Assembly: GCF_033568475.1 (NCBI RefSeq)
Contig: NC_133123.1
Location: forward strand, 138,710,062-138,774,061
Length of the DNA: 64,000 bases
Reading direction: 5' to 3'
Origin: Henckelia pumila
Lineage: Eukaryota > Streptophyta > Magnoliopsida > Lamiales > Gesneriaceae
In this document: positions 57,416 to 64,000 of the stretch, in pieces
Layout: every line of letters starts with the position of its first letter
Position numbering within the stretch: position 1 is the stretch's first letter
Notes under the pieces: model-generated
Database searches by the model: none
What the model saw: only the letters and a program-made list of their open reading frames with translations
Told to the model about the DNA's origin: nothing
Made by a program: the position numbers and the translations under genes

Positions 57416-60045
57416 TGTAACACCCGATATTTTAAATACGTAAATCCGCATGCATAATTAGGATATTTAATTATTTAAATTTGTGATTTATGGGTTAAAT
57501 AATTATGTGAATTATTTGTGCATGATTTAATTTATTTTTAAGCATTTAACCCATAATTAGTGATTTTTATGATTTTTAGTATTTTAATTATTTTATCGCG
57601 TAGACGGGACCGTGGACGGACGAGATGACAACTTTCTAGCCAATTAATTTCATGAGCCTTTTTAGAGCCCTAAAATATTATTTTGAGTTTTATTACCTCA
57701 AAATTTTTAGTATTTAATTTTATATAATTTTAGGAGTCCATTTTATTCAAAATAAGCCAAAATATTGACTTTTTAGTATTTTTAAAATTCCATTAAATTG
57801 ATATTTTGAGATTTTAATATATCTAAGATATTTATCAGATTTCTTTTCTTAATTATATTTTTTTTAGTTATATATTTATATATTTAAAATTCTTAGTAAT
57901 ATATTTAATCTCCTAAAAACCTATTTTTATTAAAATCAAAACTTATCTACCCAAAACCCTCCCTTCAACCGATCACTCACCTCCATCAGCCGCCACCCCC
58001 ACTATTCATCATCTCCTTCGACCGAGACACCTCCAAGAACACCATAGCCACGTTTTTGAAGGTTCAAAGCAAGTCGTCGTCGTCCCGTCGTCCCGGAATC
58101 GTCTCACGCTCGTTTTTCTCTTCGTTTTCCGGTGAAAGGCATGTTTCTTTCTCAAAAATTTTGTACTATATCAGTGGGTAATAGTGTGGGTGTGTATGCA
58201 TCAGATTCTTTCAAATAATTTTCAGAAAAACGATTTGATTTTTTGTGGGTTGAAGCTTGTGTATTCGTGGTTCATTCATCTCACGTTTTTATCACTCTTG
58301 GATTGGTATTAGCTGCTAGTCAGGTCCAGTAGGTGGTGTAGAAGAGGTCTAGGCTGGAATGGCTCGAGTGGCTCGAGCCAAACAAGCCTAGAACCTTGGA
58401 AGAACAGTTCGGCCGAGGAAGGTGCAGATTAGGGTTCTCGGGAAGGGGGTGCTGGGCTCTGTGCGTGGGCTGCATGGACCGGGGTCAGGGGTTAGGTTCG
58501 AACCGCCCAGACGTGGGCTACGTCTGGGCGGCGGGACTCCGGCCAGGGGTGGCCGGAGCAAGGCAGCAGCCCTAGAAGGGCTGCTGCTCGCGGTGGCCGA
58601 GAAGGGAAGGAGGGGGGGAACTTCGGGTTTAGGGTTAGGTGTGGTCCGGGTCGGGTCAGTAGGGTAGTGGGTTGGGTTAAGTTGGTCCGGGTCCGGGTTC
58701 GGTGGGTCGGGCTCGAGTCTTTTTATTTTTAAAGTATTTTATGAATTAATTGGTTTTTGGGCCAATTAATTAGAAATAAAATTATTTGGACTCCCAAATA
58801 ATTTTATTTGGGCTTTTAAAATTTTAATTAAGTTAGTCCATTAATTTTATGGGCTTTTGAGCCCATAAAAGTTATTGGGTCAGTCTTTGGGCTTTGGGGC
58901 CCATTGGGCCAGTTTAAGTTGTTATTGGGCCTAGAGTGTTTTATGGGCTTAAAATTATTTTAATTGGGCTTAGAATAATTTTATTGGGCTTAAGTATGTT
59001 ATTGGGCCAGATTTAAGTAAATGGGCTTGAGTGTTAGGGCCAGCAGTCCAGTACAATCCGTGAGAAATTTGCATGTGTCCTGATTATATATTTAATTATT
59101 TTTATGCATTGAAGTTATTTTAATATTTATATGTTAGTAAGAAATTAAATTAAATATATATGAAGGACACACATTTTATTTAAGTACATGCATTCATGAA
59201 ATAATTTTATGCATAATTAAATGTTTAAGGTTGAGCAATAATAAAATATTTTATGTTGGAAGTTGAAGTAGTGTGACAATTTAAGGGAGATTCGTCCCCA
59301 TATGTGAACTATTGAAGGGCAGTTTACTGCCAATTTAAGAGGTGATTCGTCACCGTCACGTACGTTGGTTTCCACGCTGATCAGTATTTAATGTATGATT
59401 TAAGGTTACACTACGGATACAACCATGCGATGTTAGAAATTTATCTGCTCAACAATATGTATGTATTATGTTATTTAAGTTAATTTAAGGTATGTTTATG
59501 CCATGATATTTTTTTTAGCATGCTCATTCATGTATATATTATGTATTAATATTTAAGTGATTTAAATTATTTTAAACCCTTGTTATGTTAGCATGTTGGG
59601 CCCCTAGGCTCACTACACTGGTATGGTGCAGGTGAGTTCGTAGAGGAGGATGTAGCTCCTACCGGCGGCGAGGACATATGAGCGGACATGCAGTGACCCC
59701 GTGACCGTGATAGATGTCTGAGTCACATTGCATGATTTAATTATGTCAGCATGTTACACTTTTTAATTATTTTTCAGTGGTTGTGGTTTTGAATATTTAC
59801 AGTGCATGCAAATTTTACATCATTTTTCTATTGCAGTATTTTTAATTAAATGTTTGACTCAGTTATTTATTTTATTTAAAGAATGCAATTTTATTTAAGT
59901 TATTTATTTATTTATTTATTTTAAATCTTTTTATTCTGTGCATGTATGTATGGGCATATATGTGCATATTTTATTTAGTAGGAATATAAAAAAAAAAATT
60001 CCGCATATTTATTTATTTAATAATTATAGAGTTAGGGTCGTTTCA
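57416..60045 (+). repeat. Gypsy 2, 3' LTR
   Basis: TGTAACACCCGA start directly after the polypurine tract and GGGTCGTTTCA end before the TAAAT duplication. It is about 13 bp shorter than the 5' LTR, mainly from a shorter G run near 58613 and a shorter A run near 59990. Small frames in the GC-rich part occur in both LTRs but only reflect the GC-rich segment. Confidence 0.92.
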
Positions 60046-61020
60046 TAAATAATTATCATGAGTTCATAAATATATAAAAATATCAGATGTGTAAACGTTA
60101 TTAAATATATATATATATATATATGTAAAATTACACATCAGTGTTGAAATAAATAAGTTCAAGTGGAGTCAAGTTTTAATCTAAAATAATAAATAAAGAA
60201 CACAACAACACACACATATCATATATGTAAAATTTGAAATTAAAAAAATTAACTATTTTTTCTCCTCATAAAAGGTAAAAACTATAACAATTATATTATT
60301 TTATGAGATGATCTTGCAATTAACGAATGAATACTTTTACAAGAGCTGGAGATGGATAAACAGGTTATAGCTTCATGTAACTCATGTTTTGAAGGTAAAT
60401 TTTTTAGTTTTTTATAAATTATCTTTACAAAAATTAGTCATTAGCATGTATACTCGCTACTTATCTTTATGACTAATAATAGAAAAGATTCAGCTCAAAA
60501 CAACGACGTTCGCAAAATTTGTGCAAAGACCTATATTAGGATAAATAATTAAATCATGAGTTCATAGTTATACATTAGAAATATCGTATTTTTAAACGTT
60601 ATTATATATATATATTTGAATTAAATTACACATTAGTGTTGAGATAAATCAATTCAAATGGTGTCAAAAATTTTTGTAAATAAATATTTACAAAAATTAG
60701 TTACTAACATTGCTCACTACTTCTTTTTGACTAAAAGTAGGAAATGTTCAGCTCAAAACAACAACGACGTTCACATACATGTCTTGCATAGAAAAAGAAA
60801 CAACAAATATATAGCATGAATATGTTTTCAATTGTTTTTAACAAAACTATAAGATTGATATTATTTCTTTTAATTATTGAAGTCTGTACATATATCTATG
60901 TTAATCAATATACTACGGGCTAGGTAATAATTTTGAAAAAAAAAGTCTAGAAGAATTATGAAGATACGTCTCACATCAAATTAAAGATCTTGAAAAAATC
61001 ATTTTTGTTAAGTTTTTTAA
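60046..61020. repeat. Diverged direct duplication, period about 490 bp
   Basis: Blocks at 60050-60170 and 60545-60670 match (ATCATGAGTTCATA, TAAACGTTATTA, AAATTACACAT..AGTGTTGA, ATAAAT..A.TTCAA.TGG.GTCAA), as do 60425-60525 and 60690-60775 (TTACAAAAATTAGT, GACTAA, TTCAGCTCAAAACAAC, ACGACGTTC). Gypsy 2 is inserted at the left edge of this array. No gene is visible. Confidence 0.6.
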
Positions 61021-61867
61021 TGTTGGTGATGTGCGAACCAGTAGCAGTAAATCAAAAGAATAGACAACCATAGAAACGATAAGAAAAATACGCTTAGTCT
61101 AAAAATAGTAGACTGGTATAAAACAGTAGATATCCCGAACCAGTAGAACTGAAGCGTAACAGATTTCATATAGAGTTGTCCTTTAAGCATTTTAAAACCA
61201 GTAGACTTACGAAAAAGCAGAATCGATAAGCAAGGTTCAGTAAAACATGCCTTAAATAACCGTTCTAATATGATAGGACATCGTATTTAATCTACCGTAC
61301 CAAGCATTAAATGATAATTAATTAATGTATATCCATTTTGAGCATACAAATCTGATACAATATATATTCTGTGTTTCAGGGATAATCATTGAAAGAGTTA
61401 ATGTAGTCGTTTATGAACGTTGAAACCAGCAGCTATATAAAGATCTTCGGTTACTTCGAAAGAGACAGAGACTCAAAAAGAAAGACTTACAAGAAAGCTC
61501 TGTTGCTTTCTAGTTCAGATATTGAAAGTCTCAACTCAAAGAATACACTTGCACACACTTATCAATATATCAAATCTTCAAGATCATCACTGTGCGTCTA
61601 TATTTGTAATCATCTACTGGGTATCAAATATTGAGTATTGTAAGTTTTTGGACGAAATCTATGGGTTTGTACTAAGTTAGAGTACCAATCAAAACTTCTA
61701 GTGAATATCTATTGAAAACAAAAGAAGGGGATATGTAGAAGGTTTTATCCTTCGAACTTCCATAAACAAATTTTTGTTGTCAACTTTATTACTATCTTGA
61801 GCTTCAGTAGACGTCAAGTAGTCTATTTTCGCACTAATTCAGTAGACTGCTCCCTCTGTTTCAAACA
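61021..61867 (+). mobile_element. Possible solo LTR
   Basis: It starts TGTTGGTGATGTGCG, has a TATA-like CTATATAAAG at 61433-61442, many CAGTAGAC/CCAGTAGA repeats in both outer parts, and a possible end TTTCAAACA at 61867. This resembles plant copia (SIRE-type) LTRs. No target duplication or second LTR was found, so the call is tentative. A 73-codon frame at 61413-61634 has no family features. Confidence 0.4.
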
Positions 61868-63539
61868 AACAAGATGTGATCGGATTGCTGCTAACTCCAG
61901 CTCCTTGCAAAAAAAGCAAAAAAAGTAGGAGTGTTCATTCATTCCCCCCTTCTAAATACTCCTCACCGATCTTAACAATTTTGATGATAATTCTCAATAT
62001 GATGAATAATATACAACAGGTACAATATTATTTATTATTTCATTTTATTTTTATCATTTCACGAGTAAAATTTTGAATATTTTATTATTGAACAAATATT
62101 TTATAAATACATTTATAGAACATGAGATAGAAAATTATATTAGGATTTTATTTGATTTAACATATATTACTTATTAACATATATATAAAAAAATTATTGT
62201 TTCAAGCCATACATACATTAGATAAAAAAAGTCAATCAATGACACGAAACATGTAGTAATTGATCAAGATCAATCAACAAAACAATAGAAAACCCGAGCT
62301 GTAATAATTGTATGAGCTTCAATATTATATCGTGTTAAGGTAAAACTACATTTAAACATTATATTTATTAGCTTACATGAGTTATTGAAATGTCTTATCT
62401 TAAACAATTAATGTAAATATAGAAGAAGATGATCATAAATGATGACAATGAAACTCCAACACTTACATTGTTCGAAAATATTATAAATATTTTTATTGGT
62501 TGCAGTGTTGAATATTATATCGATTCGATCCATCGTCAAGGTATATAGATAATATTTTTTCTTACAAATATTATATAATGATTAAAAATTATTAATAAAA
62601 TATGCTTTATATATACGACAACACTTCAATATATCACAAATATTTAGATACACCAAATAAATATGAATATGCATTTACTATATATCAAAATAGACAAAAC
62701 GGTTGAAATAAAAATAGAATATCAACATTTATAATCAAAGACATTCAAACTTCAATAAATAATTTCAGCAACGAAATCATTGTAAACAAAAAAATATCAG
62801 TAGATTTTGAAAAATAAGAAATTAAAAATAAAAGAAGATGTCCAACAAATACATCAATCGTTAACGATATTTACATAAAATTAACAGAAGATGATAACAT
62901 ACCATATTGCAGTTGAGAGTGATGAAATTATTTTTATTCTTGCAATAAATATTTTTAGAATAAAAAAGAGACCGTCCAAAAAAGAATAAAATAATAACGA
63001 TAGAAAAATGCAAATAATTGATGGAGACAACATCACAAAACCTGTCAATAATATTGATGTGAATATTGATTTTTTCATAGAGAATAAAAAACGGACGGTA
63101 AATTAAAAAAATCGTGAAAGAGATAAAAGTCCAAAATATAAGAGAAAATATATTTGATACAATTATTTAAATTAACATTTACAATGAATTATGTATATTA
63201 CTTTTTTTTTTGTAAATCAATAGTCACAAAATAAATAATCAACACATATGATAGAAAATTACAAAATCAATATTTATTTTAATTGATTAGCGTATCTCAC
63301 TTGTTAACAAATACATAATAAATCATATTATTGTTTCAAGACATATATACATGAGATCGAAAATATGACAAATTCATGGTACGAAGCATGCCATAATCAC
63401 TCACGATTAATCAACAATTAAACCCGAACTGTAATAATTGCATAAGTTTTGATATCGATATTGTGTCAAATTAAAAATACATTAAACACTATATTTGTAA
63501 GCGTACATGAGTTATTGATATATAATGTCTTATTCTAAA

Positions 63540-63575
<36 letters not shown>

Positions 63576-64000
63576 ATGTTGACCGTAAATGATAAAAAAT
63601 TGAAATTGCAAGGGTTACATTGTTTGAAAATGTAGCAAATATTTTTATTAGTTGCAATGTTGAAGATTAGATTGATTCATGAATCACTAAAACATGTCAT
63701 AGTTTTTTCTTTCAAAAATTATATATTATTACCAATTATTAATAAAATCTACTTTATCTAAGAACTACAACAATTCAATATGGCTGTGTTTACTTTGATA
63801 GATGATATTGTGCAAGGATAGATTTAAAATATGATTATTAATATAATTTTATAGGATATGGAGTGGTTATGGAAAAATAATAATATGTTTAGTTTGATGA
63901 TTAAATTTGAGATTGATTTTTTTTCTTTTCACCATGTACATATTTATAATATCTTCTAAAATTTAGGATTAAGAATCATTTTTAAATCTCATTATTAACG
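61868..64000. repeat. AT-rich non-coding DNA with a direct duplication, period about 1.13 kb
   Basis: The stretches about 62100-62640 and 63230-63780 are diverged direct copies: ATTATTGTTTCAAG.CATA.ATACAT, CCCGA.CTGTAATAATTG, TACATGAGTTATTGA, ATGTCTTAT, GATGATAAA-type, TTTTTATT.GTTGCA.TGTTGAA and ATTAATAAAAT.TACTTTAT. They may be the LTRs of a very small decayed element or a tandem duplication. An (AT)n run lies at 63546-63573. No gene is visible; the 65-codon minus-strand frame at 62881-63078 is hydrophobic but AT-rich and unsupported. Confidence 0.55.

Larger units (their letters stand above)
49939..60045 (+). mobile_element. Ty3-gypsy chromovirus-type retrotransposon 2, nearly complete
   Basis: A 10,107-bp insertion with two LTRs of 2.63-2.64 kb, a perfect 5-bp duplication TAAAT (49934-49938 and 60046-60050), a primer-binding site TGGTATCAAAGC (52584-52595) and a polypurine tract AAGGGGGGGAGAAT just before 57416. 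Gag, protease, RT, RNase H, integrase and chromodomain are all present in order. Breaks seen: a one-base deletion near 54870 and a nonsense codon at 56458-56460. The LTRs differ by about two to three dozen substitutions by eye (about 1 percent), so the insertion is young. Gag and protease are separated by a GT-AG intron. Clade Tekay/Del is likely from gag and chromodomain, not proven. Confidence 0.95.

Overview
The window is nuclear DNA of a flowering plant, almost certainly a eudicot. It is AT-rich and dominated by nested transposable elements, with only two genes that look intact. The evidence is the plant-type vacuolar iron transporter homologues, plant chromovirus and copia retrotransposons primed by initiator-tRNA-Met-type sites, a CACTA element carrying host exons, hAT and Mutator miniatures with 8- and 9-bp target duplications, and GT-AG introns. 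I cannot name the species; an asterid would fit but that is a guess. No tRNA, rRNA, CRISPR array or bacterial-type operon was seen.

Genes. Two intronless, nearly identical vacuolar iron transporter-like (VTL, nodulin-21-like) genes lie on the minus strand at 30117-30767 and 44360-45031. A third, dead copy lies on the plus strand at 5160-5868. The 1.85-5.9 kb and 44.2-47.2 kb blocks are an inverted segmental duplication that covers far more than the gene; the 29.1-31.3 kb block is a direct partner of the 43.7-45.4 kb block. The dead copy has been rearranged into a self-complementary sense/antisense hairpin behind a retained TATA box. Directly beside it, at 6.1-9.9 kb, are two converging fragments of an NRAMP-type metal transporter gene, so this end of the window is a decayed metal-transporter cluster.

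Layout. 0-1.8 kb: LTR fragment and a small hAT-like MITE. 1.8-5.9 kb: VTL pseudogene with its flank. 6.1-9.9 kb: NRAMP pseudogenes split by a 600-bp hAT element, a MITE and a 922-bp Mutator-like element. 10.0-15.2 kb: a solo LTR (duplication AATTC) split by a deleted copia element (duplication TGGGA) and then a MITE. 15.9-24.8 kb: an older MITE split by gypsy element 1 (duplication ATAGC). 25.0-28.1 kb: LTRs around a Helitron helicase remnant. 29-31 kb: VTL gene. 31.36-32.71 kb: a large foldback element. 35.4-36.9 kb: four tandem units of about 370 bp, TRIM-like. 37.2-43.4 kb: a CACTA element (duplication TTT) with captured NT-C2 and GH9 endoglucanase gene fragments. 44.4-45.0 kb: second VTL gene. 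49.9-60.0 kb: a young, nearly complete chromodomain gypsy element 2 (duplication TAAAT) whose gag and protease are separated by a spliceosomal-type intron. 60-64 kb: AT-rich duplicated non-coding DNA.

All boundaries, identities and homologies were read by eye. Target duplications and splice sites quoted were checked base by base; family names come from motif recognition, not database searches.
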